Assembly (NCBI GenBank): GCA_947476465.1
Contig: CANJQN010000034.1
Coordinates: forward strand, 1 to 43,319
Direction of reading: 5' to 3'
Length of the DNA: 43,319 nucleotides
Origin: Comamonadaceae bacterium
GTDB taxonomy: Bacteria > Pseudomonadota > Gammaproteobacteria > Burkholderiales > Burkholderiaceae_C
Below the pieces are notes generated by a model that saw only the letters and a program-made list of their open reading frames with translations, had not been told where the DNA came from and made no database searches. The position numbers were made by a program, and so were the translations under genes. Positions 23,271 to 31,304 of this stretch are shown piece after piece (the first letter of the stretch is position 1; every line of letters starts with the position of its first letter).

Positions 23271-24113
23271 ATGCCATTCATCAAGCGGGCCGGCCAGGCC
23301 ACCCTGCACTACAAGATCGACGACTTCACCGATCCCTGGAAGAACGCGCCGGTCATCATCCTGCAACACGGCTTCGGCCGTACGTCCAACCTCTGGTATC
23401 GGTGGGTGCCCTATCTGTCGCGCTTTTTCAAAGTGGTGCGGCCGGACCTGCGCGGACACGGCGATGCGCCGCTGGACTTCGATACGCAAACGGGCTACAC
23501 GGCCGAGAACCTGCTGGGCGACATGCTCGCGGTCGTCGACCAGGTGAGCCCCGGCGTGCCGGTGCACTACTGCGGTGAATCCATCGGTGGCATCGTCGGC
23601 ATGGTGCTGGCCGCTGAGCGGCCGGACCGCCTTCGCACCCTGGCGCTGGTCTCCGCGCCGTTTAGCATTCCCAAGCACACGCAGGAGGTTTTCGCCCTGG
23701 GCTACTCCAGTTGGCAGGAGGCCATGCGGACCCTGGGCAGCGAGAAGTGGACGGCGGCCACCAACGGCTCCACCCGATTCCCGGCCGGCACCGAAGCGGG
23801 GCTGCTCGACTGGTACGCGAAGGACATGGGCCGCAACGACGTCGAGGCGTTGGTGGGCTTGTCCTTGGGTGCCATCAAGTTCGACGTGTCGGCACAGGCC
23901 GCGCGCATCAAGACGCCGACCTTGGGGCTGTACCCAGGCAATGGCACCATCACGCGCTTTGACCAGGAGCGTGTGCGCAACACGATCCCCGGCGTGCACA
24001 TGACGCTGCTGCCCTCCGAGGCCCATTCCATCCAGTTTTACATGGCCAAGCAGTGCGCCATGCAAGTGCTTTACCACGCCGCCCAGCACGACGGCACCGT
24101 GTGCGACGAATAA
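23271..24113 (+). CDS. Alpha/beta-fold hydrolase
   Basis: 280-residue cytoplasmic hydrolase. The oxyanion motif is LQHGFGRTSNLW (about 32-43), then RPDLRGHGDAP. The nucleophile elbow is CGESIGG (Ser104) and the C-terminal catalytic His is in PSEAHSIQF. Resemblance is to 3-oxoadipate enol-lactonases and carboxylesterases; no signal peptide. The ATG at 23271 has AAGGA six bases upstream. Lying between two Bug genes, it may hydrolyse an ester, lactone or C-C bond in the imported substrate. Exact reaction unknown. Confidence 0.88.
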   Translation: MPFIKRAGQATLHYKIDDFTDPWKNAPVIILQHGFGRTSNLWYRWVPYLSRFFKVVRPDLRGHGDAPLDFDTQTGYTAENLLGDMLAVVDQVSPGVPVHYCGESIGGIVGMVLAAERPDRLRTLALVSAPFSIPKHTQEVFALGYSSWQEAMRTLGSEKWTAATNGSTRFPAGTEAGLLDWYAKDMGRNDVEALVGLSLGAIKFDVSAQAARIKTPTLGLYPGNGTITRFDQERVRNTIPGVHMTLLPSEAHSIQFYMAKQCAMQVLYHAAQHDGTVCDE

Positions 24114-24124
24114 GGAGACATCTC

Positions 24125-25102
24125 ATGCAACGCAGATCCGCCATTCTTGCCGCCGCGCTACTTGCCACGACCGCCGCCCAATTGCCCGCGATGGCGCAGG
24201 GCACCTATCCGTCCAAGCCCATCAGCATCCTGGTCGGCTACCCCCCGGGAGGCCCGGTCGATACGCTCGCACGCGGCATCGGCCAGAAGCTCTCGGACGC
24301 CCTGGGCCAGCAGGTCATTGTGGAGAACGTGCCCGGCGCGACCGGCATGATCGCCAACCAGCGGCTGGTCAAGTCGGCTGCCGATGGGTACACCCTGCTG
24401 ATGGGCGCCAACCCGATGTCGATCCAGGCGACGATCATGAAGTCCTTGCCCTACAACTCGCTGCGCGACTTCACGCCGATCGCCTACGTGGGTGACTCAC
24501 CGTACCTGCTGGTGGTACCACCAAACTCCCCCGCGCGTACTGTGGGGGAGTTGGTCTCGCTCGTGAAGGCCTCGCCGGGCAAGACGAGCTACGGATCCGC
24601 TGGCACCGGCAGCGCCAACCACCTCGCTGGCGAGCTGATGAAGAGCATGGCCAAGCTGGATATCAACCACGTGGCCTACAAGGGCGCCGCGCCGGCCGAG
24701 GTGGACGTGATGGGCGGCCACGTGGCGTACATCTTCGATGCCTTCACAACCGGTCTGAAGCTCGTGCAAGGCGGCAAGCTTCGTGCGTTGGCCGTCACCA
24801 CCGAGACGCGCTCGCCCGCTGCGCCGGACATCCCAACGATGGCCGAGTCCGGCTTTCCGGGCTTCGCCGTGCAGGCGTGGTACGGCCTCTTCGGCCCGGC
24901 CAACATGCCGCCCGAGGTGGCTCGCCGCTTGAACGAGGAAGTGAATAAGGCGATCGCGGCGCCGGACCTGCAGGCGCGCCTGGTCGGCATGGGACTGCAG
25001 GCCAAGCCGGGCACCGCGGCCCAGTTCAATGCGTTCTTTTCCAGGGACATCACGACCTTCGCCAAGGCGATCAAAGACGCGGGTGTGCAACTTCAGGACT
25101 GA
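24125..25102 (+). CDS. Bug/TctC-family periplasmic solute-binding protein
   Basis: 325 residues with a short signal peptide (AAALLATTAAQLPAMAQG). Family segments are ISILVGYPPGGPVDTLARGIG, VENVPGATGMIANQRLV, ADGYTLLMGANPMSI, YGSAGTGSANHLAGELM, HVAYKGAAPAEVDVMGGHVAYIFDAF and PDIPTMAESGFPGFAVQAWYG. AAGGAG sits eight bases before the ATG. It is the second Bug gene in the same operon and clearly different in sequence from the first, so the two probably bind different ligands. The permuted CoA-transferase follows three bases after its stop. Confidence 0.94.
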   Translation: MQRRSAILAAALLATTAAQLPAMAQGTYPSKPISILVGYPPGGPVDTLARGIGQKLSDALGQQVIVENVPGATGMIANQRLVKSAADGYTLLMGANPMSIQATIMKSLPYNSLRDFTPIAYVGDSPYLLVVPPNSPARTVGELVSLVKASPGKTSYGSAGTGSANHLAGELMKSMAKLDINHVAYKGAAPAEVDVMGGHVAYIFDAFTTGLKLVQGGKLRALAVTTETRSPAAPDIPTMAESGFPGFAVQAWYGLFGPANMPPEVARRLNEEVNKAIAAPDLQARLVGMGLQAKPGTAAQFNAFFSRDITTFAKAIKDAGVQLQD

Positions 25103-25105
25103 GCC

Positions 25106-26527
25106 TTGACCTCTCACGGCATATCTGGTGCGCCTCCTGCGCCTGTGGATACACACACGGCGCTGGCGCGCCTGCTCGAGGCCGGCGGTCTGGATGCGCA
25201 GTGTGCTGACGTCGCCATCACCGGGGACGACGCGTCCCTGGTCAGTCCCCATCGCCTGCCCACGGCGATGGGGGTCGCGATCGCGGCCCAGGCCGCCGCC
25301 ATCGCGCAGATCTGGCGCATGCGCACCGGCCGCGAGCAAAAGGTGTCGGTCGACCTGGCCGCTGCCGCCTATGCATTGAACCCGGGCGAGCACCTGCGAC
25401 AAAACGGCTACCCCGTCACTGTGCGCTTCGTCTTTCAGGAGCCCGGCAACGGGTTCTTTCGCGCCAGTAACGGGTGGATCTACATGGCCCACGGCAGCCC
25501 GCGGCTGCGCAACGGCTTGCTTGATGTATTGCAGTGTGCGAACACGAAACAGGCCATCGGCAAAGCGGTGGCGCAATGGGATGCGAGCGAACTGGAGCCA
25601 ATCTGCCAGGAGCGCGGCCTGCCGATGGTGATGGTGCGCAGCCCCGCGCAGTGGCGCGCGCATCCGCACGCCAGGTTCCTGGCGGGCCGGCCGGTGATCG
25701 AGATCGAGCGGATCGCCGACGGCGCGCCGGTGCCCTTCGGTGCCGCCGAGCGCCCGCTGCAAGGCATCCGCGTTCTTGAAAACACGCACATCCTCGCGGG
25801 CCCCGGCATTGGCCGCTGTCTGGCGGAGCAGGGCGCCGATGTGCTGCGGATATCGCCGCCGCGAACCAGCGATCCCATCAACTTCATGATCGACACCGGC
25901 TTCGGCAAACGAGCGGCCTTCCTCGACCTCGATGCGGCCGCCGACATCGACCGCTACAAGACGCTTGCCGCGGAAGCCGACGTGGTGGTGCAGTCGCTGC
26001 GCCCCGGGACAATGGAACGCAGGGGCTTGGGCTGGCACGAACTGGCCGCGGCCAGTAAGAAGGGCATGGTGTATGTGTCGGTCAGCTGCTATGGCGGCGA
26101 GCAAGGCCCCTGGTCAAGGTATGTGGGCTACGACCCGATCGCCCAGGCGGCCACCGGCATCAGCGTGGACGAAGGCGGCCCCGAGGCGCCCCGCGTGGTG
26201 CCCTCGCATCTGCTGGCCGACTACCTCACCGCGTACCTGGGCACCTTCGGCGCCCTGGCCGGATTGATCCGCCGCGCGCGCGACGGTGGCAGTTACCACG
26301 TGCGCATTTCGCTGGCGCAGACCTGCATGTGGGTGCAGGATCTGGGCCCGAACGTGCTGCGCACTGAGCCTCGGCCGGCCGCCCGCGCGCAGCCGCAGCT
26401 TCTCACCATGGATTCGCCCTTCGGCGAGTTGACCTACCTGGCGCCCGTCGCGCAGTTCTCCGAGACCGCAGCTTATTGGGACAAGCCGCCGGTGCCGCTG
26501 GGCGCCTCGCGGGCCGAGTGGCTATGA
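25106..26527 (+). CDS. CaiB-like CoA-transferase with permuted domain order
   Basis: 473 residues. Residues about 55-215 resemble the middle and C-terminal part of CaiB proteins (AQIWRMRTGREQKVSVDLAAAA, then NGWIYMAHG and WRAHPHARFLAGRPVIEI). Residues about 218-430 resemble the N-terminal and middle part (LQGIRVLENTHILAGPGIGRCLAEQGADVL, SLRPGTMERRGLGW, and VGYDPIAQAATG with the catalytic-type Asp343). The order is thus C-half then N-half. A second middle segment (GGSYHVRISLAQTCM) follows, so it may be a truncated tandem fusion rather than a true permutation. The start is TTG at 25106, as no suitable ATG exists. Its stop overlaps the ligase ATG. Confidence 0.85.
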   Translation: MTSHGISGAPPAPVDTHTALARLLEAGGLDAQCADVAITGDDASLVSPHRLPTAMGVAIAAQAAAIAQIWRMRTGREQKVSVDLAAAAYALNPGEHLRQNGYPVTVRFVFQEPGNGFFRASNGWIYMAHGSPRLRNGLLDVLQCANTKQAIGKAVAQWDASELEPICQERGLPMVMVRSPAQWRAHPHARFLAGRPVIEIERIADGAPVPFGAAERPLQGIRVLENTHILAGPGIGRCLAEQGADVLRISPPRTSDPINFMIDTGFGKRAAFLDLDAAADIDRYKTLAAEADVVVQSLRPGTMERRGLGWHELAAASKKGMVYVSVSCYGGEQGPWSRYVGYDPIAQAATGISVDEGGPEAPRVVPSHLLADYLTAYLGTFGALAGLIRRARDGGSYHVRISLAQTCMWVQDLGPNVLRTEPRPAARAQPQLLTMDSPFGELTYLAPVAQFSETAAYWDKPPVPLGASRAEWL

Positions 26528-28131
26528 CAGACACGCCGGGCACCCCTTCCACCCTGACCGCGTGGCTCGCGACCCACGCGGACAGCCATGCCACTTGCAT
26601 CCACGACGCCGGCGTTGCCGTGGACTGGTCGCAGTTGGTTCGCCGCAGCCGCGGCATGGCCGCGGGGCTGGCATCGATGGGTGTGCGCTATGGCGATCGG
26701 GTCGGGCTCTGGCTTCCGAACCGGACCGCCTGGCTCGTGAGCTTTTTCGCCTGCGCCCAGTTGGGAGCGATCGCGGTGTCGATCAATACCCGCTATCGCA
26801 GCGCCGAGGTCGGCGACCTGTTGCGGCGATCGGGCGCCAGCGTGCTGGTGTGCTGGCCCGGTTTCAAGGCAATCGATTTCGCGGGCATCCTGGCGCAGTG
26901 CGGCGAGCATGACCTGGAACACCTGCAAGCCATCGTCGCTTACTCGGAAGACGGCGCAGCGCCCCCGGCCACCATCGCGGGTAAGCGCGCCGTGTCCTAT
27001 GCAAGCCTGACCGGCCACGAACCGCATGGCACCGACCACGCGACGGCGCAGTCGCCCTGCATCATGTTCACCACCTCGGGGACGACCAAGGCGCCCAAGA
27101 TGGTGCTGCACAAGCATGCCAACGTGCTGGGCCATGCGCGCAATGCGGCGCGCCAGTATGGCCTGGGCCAGGACAAACGCTTCTTGCTGGTGCCGCCGTT
27201 TTGTGGCGTGTTCGGCATGTGCAGCGCCATGGCCGCGCTCGTGTCCGACAGCCTTCTTGTGCTGGACGCTGTCTGGGAACCGGCACGCTTTGCCGACCTG
27301 ATCGACGAGCACAAGATCACGCACGTGGTGTCGTCCAATGAAGCCCTTGGGCAACTTCTGGCTGCGCGCAGCGCGCAGCACCCGTTTCCCAGCCTGGAGC
27401 TGGTCGGCCAGGCAAACCTCAATCCGGCGCATGCGGACATCACAGAACGAGCCGATGCGCGCGGCATACGCGCAGCCGGCCTCTACGGTTCATCGGAAGT
27501 GCAGGCGATCTTCTCGCTGTGCGACCCGAAGGCACCCCCGGACATACGCGGTCGGGCCGGTGGTGTGCCTGCCAGCGCGGTGGCGCAAGTGCGCGCGCGC
27601 GACACCGAAACACAAGCCCTGTGCGCGCACGGGGAGCCCGGCGAGCTCGAATTTCTGGCGCCGCAAAGCTGCTTCGTAGAGTACTTCCGCAATCCGCAGG
27701 CGACCGCCGAGGCGTTCACGGGCGATGGCTGGTTTCGGTCGGGGGACCTGGGCTTCACAGAACCCGACGGGGGCTTCATCTACCTCGCGCGGATGGGCGA
27801 CACACTGCGCCTGGGCGGCTTTCTTGTCAGTCCGGCCGAGATCGAGGCCGTCGTGCAGGAGCATCCGCAGGTGGAAAGCTGCCAGGTGGTTGGCGCGCGC
27901 ACCGCCGAGGCTGTCAAGCCCTTTGCGTTCGTGCTGACGCGGGACTCGACCCCCTTCGATGAAGCCGCGGTGATCGCCTATGTGGGTTCGCGTCTTGCGA
28001 GGTACAAGGTCCCTGTTCGCGTTGTCGCCGTCGATGAGTTTCCCACGACGCCGAGCGCGAACGGATCCAAGGTTCAGAAGACCAAACTGCGCGACATGGC
28101 TGATGCGATGTTGGCCGGCGGAACAAACTGA
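26524..28131 (+). CDS. AMP-dependent acyl-CoA ligase
   Basis: 535-residue ANL-superfamily acid-CoA ligase. The P-loop FTTSGTTKAPK (182-192) departs from the usual TSGTTGxPK. A5 is GLYGSSEV, A7 is GWFRSGDLGF, A8 is GGFLVSPAEIE, and the C-terminal PSANGSKVQK carries the catalytic Lys region. RYRSAEVGDLL and the SINTRYR motif resemble cyclohexanecarboxylate- or fatty-acid-CoA ligases. Coupled by ATGA to the permuted CoA-transferase, it is the last gene of the operon starting at 20242. It may feed the same CoA pool as the ligase at 18435 with another acid; substrate unknown. Confidence 0.92.
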   Translation: MTDTPGTPSTLTAWLATHADSHATCIHDAGVAVDWSQLVRRSRGMAAGLASMGVRYGDRVGLWLPNRTAWLVSFFACAQLGAIAVSINTRYRSAEVGDLLRRSGASVLVCWPGFKAIDFAGILAQCGEHDLEHLQAIVAYSEDGAAPPATIAGKRAVSYASLTGHEPHGTDHATAQSPCIMFTTSGTTKAPKMVLHKHANVLGHARNAARQYGLGQDKRFLLVPPFCGVFGMCSAMAALVSDSLLVLDAVWEPARFADLIDEHKITHVVSSNEALGQLLAARSAQHPFPSLELVGQANLNPAHADITERADARGIRAAGLYGSSEVQAIFSLCDPKAPPDIRGRAGGVPASAVAQVRARDTETQALCAHGEPGELEFLAPQSCFVEYFRNPQATAEAFTGDGWFRSGDLGFTEPDGGFIYLARMGDTLRLGGFLVSPAEIEAVVQEHPQVESCQVVGARTAEAVKPFAFVLTRDSTPFDEAAVIAYVGSRLARYKVPVRVVAVDEFPTTPSANGSKVQKTKLRDMADAMLAGGTN

Positions 28132-28138
28132 TCAGCCG

Positions 28139-28308
28139 CGTTGCCAAGGCAACCTCTCCAGCGTGCTCGACCTGCTGCCGGTGGGTGAGTGGATCGCTGA
28201 CCGCCAGGCCATGATCACTCCCAGCAACGAGGCCGCCTGCAAGATCTGGTGCGGCGTGCACCGCTTGGGCCCGCAGAACTATGGCGTCTACAAGGGCTGG
28301 CACGATGA
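28139..28308 (+). pseudogene. Unrecognised coding remnant
   Basis: One plus-strand frame here has strongly G/C-biased third positions and reads NLSSVLDLLPVGEWIADRQA followed by TPSNEAACKIWCGVHRLGPQ and NYGVYKGW. There is no start codon of its own or family that I recognise, and it runs into the truncated Old Yellow Enzyme gene on the other strand. It looks like the inside of a former gene brought here by a rearrangement. An antisense frame over the same stretch is also open, so coding direction is not certain. Confidence 0.4.
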
Positions 28309-28587
28309 TCAAGCTGGAGCCGCAGCCAGCCGCTGCAAACCATCGAGGTGCTGGCGGTCGTAGAGCGTCACGATGGTGGGCGGCGGCATGGAGGATTCAT
28401 GAACGATGAGCCCCTCGGTGACGATCATGGCCGCCCCGCCTTGCGCCCTGGCTTCGTAGTAGTCGATCATCTGGGCGGTGACAGCATGCTGCTGCGCGTA
28501 GTTGCCAACCGTCGCGGGAAACGTGATCCGGTTTCGCAGCGTCTTTCGGCCCACGAGGATCTCGGAGAAAAGGTCCGGATAGCTCAC
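28309..28587 (-). pseudogene. Truncated Old Yellow Enzyme (NADH:flavin oxidoreductase), N-terminus only
   Basis: 92 residues beginning MSYPDLFSEILVGRKTLRNR, then ITFPATVGNYAQQHAVTAQM, YYEARAQGGAAMIVTEGLIV and LYDRQHLDGLQRLAAA. These match the first strand, helix and FMN-binding part of OYE/2,4-dienoyl-CoA-reductase (FadH)-type TIM barrels. Intact relatives have about 360 to 680 residues. The frame stops at 28309 at the junction with unrelated DNA, so the barrel and any FeS or NAD domains are lost. GTG start. It lies 21 bases after the CMD-like gene and was probably the last gene of that operon before the rearrangement. Confidence 0.85.
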
Positions 28588-28608
28588 TGGATGCTTTCTG
28601 GCCGCAAT

Positions 28609-29160
28609 TTAGCTTTTCATCAATGGGAACCGGTCAAGGTAAGGCTGATACTGCGGCTCCATTTCGATATCGAGCGTCTCGAGAAGGCGGACGATGCCGA
28701 TGTAAAAGCCGATGGCAACGATCAGGTCTACAACCGACTCGGTGCCGATGGCCGCTTCGATCGTCTTGACGGTGTCGGGGGACGCGCGTGGCCCTTTGTA
28801 CATCTCACGTGCCGCGCGCAGCACGGCCCGCGCTGCCGGCTCCAGGGAAGTCGTTTGGCCGAGCGTTTCAGCCATCATCGAGCGGATGTCCGCATCGGTC
28901 ACACCGTTTTCCAGCGCAACCTTGATGTGGTGGGACCATTCGTACCGGCATTGCGCGCTCCACCCGATCTGCAGTATTGCAAGTTCGCGAAGCCGCGGGT
29001 CGAGCCGGCTTTTCTTCTGCAGGAAACTGCCCAACCCCCAGAATGCGCGGCAACAGTCTGGTGAATTGGCCAACGCCCTGAAAGAGTTGAAATTTCGCTC
29101 CAGCAGATCCTGATTTGCCTCGCTCAGTTCATGCTTGTCTAGATAGCGGATCACTGCCAT
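28609..29160 (-). CDS. Carboxymuconolactone decarboxylase/AhpD-like protein
   Basis: 183-residue all-helical protein of the CMD superfamily. The core motif is LRELAILQIGWSAQCRYEWSHHIKVALENGVTDADI. The CxxC of AhpD-type peroxidases is absent; Cys-Arg-Tyr-Glu-Trp with a following His-His is the form common in CMD-like proteins next to catabolic genes. The actual reaction is not established for this subgroup. The ATG at 29160 has AAGGAA nine bases upstream. It follows the beta-hydroxyacid dehydrogenase by 27 bases in the minus-strand operon. Confidence 0.87.
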   Translation of the reverse strand: MAVIRYLDKHELSEANQDLLERNFNSFRALANSPDCCRAFWGLGSFLQKKSRLDPRLRELAILQIGWSAQCRYEWSHHIKVALENGVTDADIRSMMAETLGQTTSLEPAARAVLRAAREMYKGPRASPDTVKTIEAAIGTESVVDLIVAIGFYIGIVRLLETLDIEMEPQYQPYLDRFPLMKS

Positions 29161-29187
29161 CGGGTCTGTTCCTTATCGGGTTCTGCT

Positions 29188-30120
29188 TCAGCTGACCGGT
29201 TTGGCTGGGCCTGGCGCCGGCGGTGTCCAGCTGACCCCACCCCACTCCTCGAACAGTTTGACCACCTGAAGGTAGTCCTGCTTGGGGTCTCCCTTGCACA
29301 AGGCCTGGTGCCAGATCTGGCATGTCGTGCGCCCCATGCGCATGGGCACTTGAAGCGCTTCGCCCGCCTCGACGCACAGAGAGACGTCTTTGTAGCTCAG
29401 GTCGAGGCTGAAGCCGATGGGAACCCCGGGCAGCACATATTTGGGAATTTTCTTCTCGACCGCGTGGTTGGTGCCGGAGCTCACGCTCAAGACGTCAAGC
29501 ATGGTCTGCGGGTCCAGGCCCGCCTTTGCGCCGACGGTCATGGCCTCGTAAGTGACGGCCATCGCCGTGGTGGACATCAGGTTATTCAAAAGCTTCATCA
29601 GGTGGCCCATGCCAGCATGTTCGCCAACATAGAAGATCTTTTTTCCGATGCATTCGAGAAGTTCCTTGACCTGCGCGAATGAGGCCGAAGGTCCGGACGC
29701 CATCAGCGTGAGTGTTCCCTCTCCAGCGTCAACGACGCCGCCGTAGATTCCACCGCTGACCGGTGCATCGAACGCCACCACGCTTTTGTGCGCCAGCTGC
29801 TCGGCTACGCGCTTGGCCATTTGCGGCCCGGTGGTGGACAGATCAATGTACAGCTTCATGCGCGTGCCATGCAGCAACCCTTCAGGGCCCAACGCCACGG
29901 CCTCCACTGCGGCGGGCGTCGAGAGGCTGACCATGACAACGTCAGCCAGATCGGCCACCTTCTTCGGAGACTCGGCCCACTCACCGCCGGCCGCGGTGAA
30001 CTGGGCGCGCATATCCTGGCGAGCGTCATGCCCGACGACGCGGTGGCCAGCCTTGACCAGCCGCAGCGAGATTGGCAGGCCCATGTTGCCCAGGCCGACA
30101 AAACCGATCACTTTTGCCAT
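29188..30120 (-). CDS. Beta-hydroxyacid dehydrogenase (3-hydroxyisobutyrate dehydrogenase family)
   Basis: 310-residue NAD(P)-dependent dehydrogenase. The N-terminal Rossmann motif is GFVGLGNMGLPI (6-17), substrate loop DAPVSGG (118-124), catalytic Lys176 in GHLMKLLNN, and the C-terminal LSYKDVSLCVEAG helix. Possible substrates include 3-hydroxyisobutyrate, tartronate semialdehyde or related hydroxy acids. The ATG at 30120 with AGGGG five bases upstream is preferred to the adjacent in-frame GTG. It lies 12 bases after the Bug gene, so import and oxidation of a small hydroxy acid are plausibly linked. Confidence 0.93.
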   Translation of the reverse strand: MAKVIGFVGLGNMGLPISLRLVKAGHRVVGHDARQDMRAQFTAAGGEWAESPKKVADLADVVMVSLSTPAAVEAVALGPEGLLHGTRMKLYIDLSTTGPQMAKRVAEQLAHKSVVAFDAPVSGGIYGGVVDAGEGTLTLMASGPSASFAQVKELLECIGKKIFYVGEHAGMGHLMKLLNNLMSTTAMAVTYEAMTVGAKAGLDPQTMLDVLSVSSGTNHAVEKKIPKYVLPGVPIGFSLDLSYKDVSLCVEAGEALQVPMRMGRTTCQIWHQALCKGDPKQDYLQVVKLFEEWGGVSWTPPAPGPAKPVS

Positions 30121-30132
30121 CACTGCCCCTGG

Positions 30133-31161
30133 TTATTGAATGGTCGCCCCGGAGCGCTTGACGAGCTCCAGGTGTTTTTCCAACTCGGTCTGGAAAAACT
30201 GCGCCGCAAATTCGGACGTGCTGCCGATGATCAGTACGTCGAGCTTGGCGAAGGCTTCCTGGACCTCCTTGAGCGCCAGTGCCGCCTTCAGTTCGGAATT
30301 GAGCCGGTCAACAACGGGCTTGGGCATTCCCGCCGGACCCACCAACGCCAGCCAGGCGCCGAAGTTGTAGTTTGGCAAACCGCTCTCGGCCAGTGTGGGC
30401 ACCGTTGGCAACATGCCTGAGCGCGCCTGCGTCGTCACTCCGATTGCGCGCAGCTTTCCGGCCTGCAGCTGCGGGAGCGCGGCCGGCGCTGCGAATACCG
30501 CCATGTCAATATGGCCGGCGATGACATCCGTGATCATCTGGCCGATGGTCTTGTAGGGCACGTGTCTGATGTTCACGTTGCCCTCGCTGCCCAGCAGCAC
30601 ACCGGCTAGGTGCAGGACCGAGCCGTTACCCGAAGACCCGTAGGTCAGCGTGCCGGGCTTGGCCCTCGCAAGCGCGAGCAACTCCTGCAGGTCTTTTGCA
30701 GGCAATGCGGGATTGACCAGCAAGGTCAAGGGCGTGCTGCCGATCAGGCCGATCGGTGTGAAGTCCTTGATGCTGTCAAAGGGCATCTCCTTAAAGATGC
30801 CCGGATTGATCGCGTGGGCGTTATTGACCTGGACCAGCGTGTAGCCGTCCTTGGGCGCGCGCAGCATTTGCTGCGTTCCGGTCACGCCGCCCGCGCCTGG
30901 GACGTTCTCCACCACAACGGCCTGGCCCATGGCCTTGCCCATGTGCGTCGCCAGCACGCGCGCCACGCCGTCCGTCACGTTGCCGGCGCCGGTCGGCACG
31001 ATGATCCGGATCGGCTTGGTCGGATAGGACTGGGCGAAGGCCGACACTGCGGCGCACGCTGCACCTATGGCAATGACGGCGCCGGCCAAAAAGCGACGCA
31101 GCGGCCGTCGGGCGAAACCTGCGTGACCGGCCAATCCGGGAAAGCGATTGGAACCACTCAT
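30133..31161 (-). CDS. Bug/TctC-family periplasmic solute-binding protein
   Basis: 342 residues; a long N-region and signal peptide (RRFLAGAVIAIGAACAAVSAFAQ) lead into IRIIVPTGAGNVTDGVARVLA, VENVPGAGGVTGTQQML, KDGYTLVQVNNAHAINP, YGSSGNGSVLHLAGVLL, HVPYKTIGQMITDVIAGHIDMAV and PTVPTLAESGLPNYNFGAWL. The ATG has a near-perfect AGGAGGT eight bases upstream, suggesting high expression. First gene of the minus-strand operon with the hydroxyacid dehydrogenase, CMD-like protein and former OYE. A large inverted repeat at 31226-31251 precedes it. Confidence 0.95.
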   Translation of the reverse strand: MSGSNRFPGLAGHAGFARRPLRRFLAGAVIAIGAACAAVSAFAQSYPTKPIRIIVPTGAGNVTDGVARVLATHMGKAMGQAVVVENVPGAGGVTGTQQMLRAPKDGYTLVQVNNAHAINPGIFKEMPFDSIKDFTPIGLIGSTPLTLLVNPALPAKDLQELLALARAKPGTLTYGSSGNGSVLHLAGVLLGSEGNVNIRHVPYKTIGQMITDVIAGHIDMAVFAAPAALPQLQAGKLRAIGVTTQARSGMLPTVPTLAESGLPNYNFGAWLALVGPAGMPKPVVDRLNSELKAALALKEVQEAFAKLDVLIIGSTSEFAAQFFQTELEKHLELVKRSGATIQ

Positions 31162-31225
31162 GGATACCTCCTGGGGGGGTGCGCCGCCAATAGGCGAGCG
31201 CTGTGATTGAACGGACCTTCATCCA

Positions 31226-31251
31226 TTTCAGAGGATAAGAGGATTCTGAAA
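31226..31251. promoter_or_regulatory. Inverted repeat upstream of the Bug-dehydrogenase operon
   Basis: Perfect 7-bp arms TTTCAGA (31226-31232) and TCTGAAA (31245-31251) separated by 12 bases, 65 bases upstream of the Bug ATG and 54 bases after the LysR stop. Position and size suit a LysR-type binding site controlling the downstream operon. Confidence 0.5.
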
Positions 31252-31304
31252 AGCGACGGGGGTGGGGATGCTCGGACATTCACCATTGACGGCAACCAAT
31301 CGCG

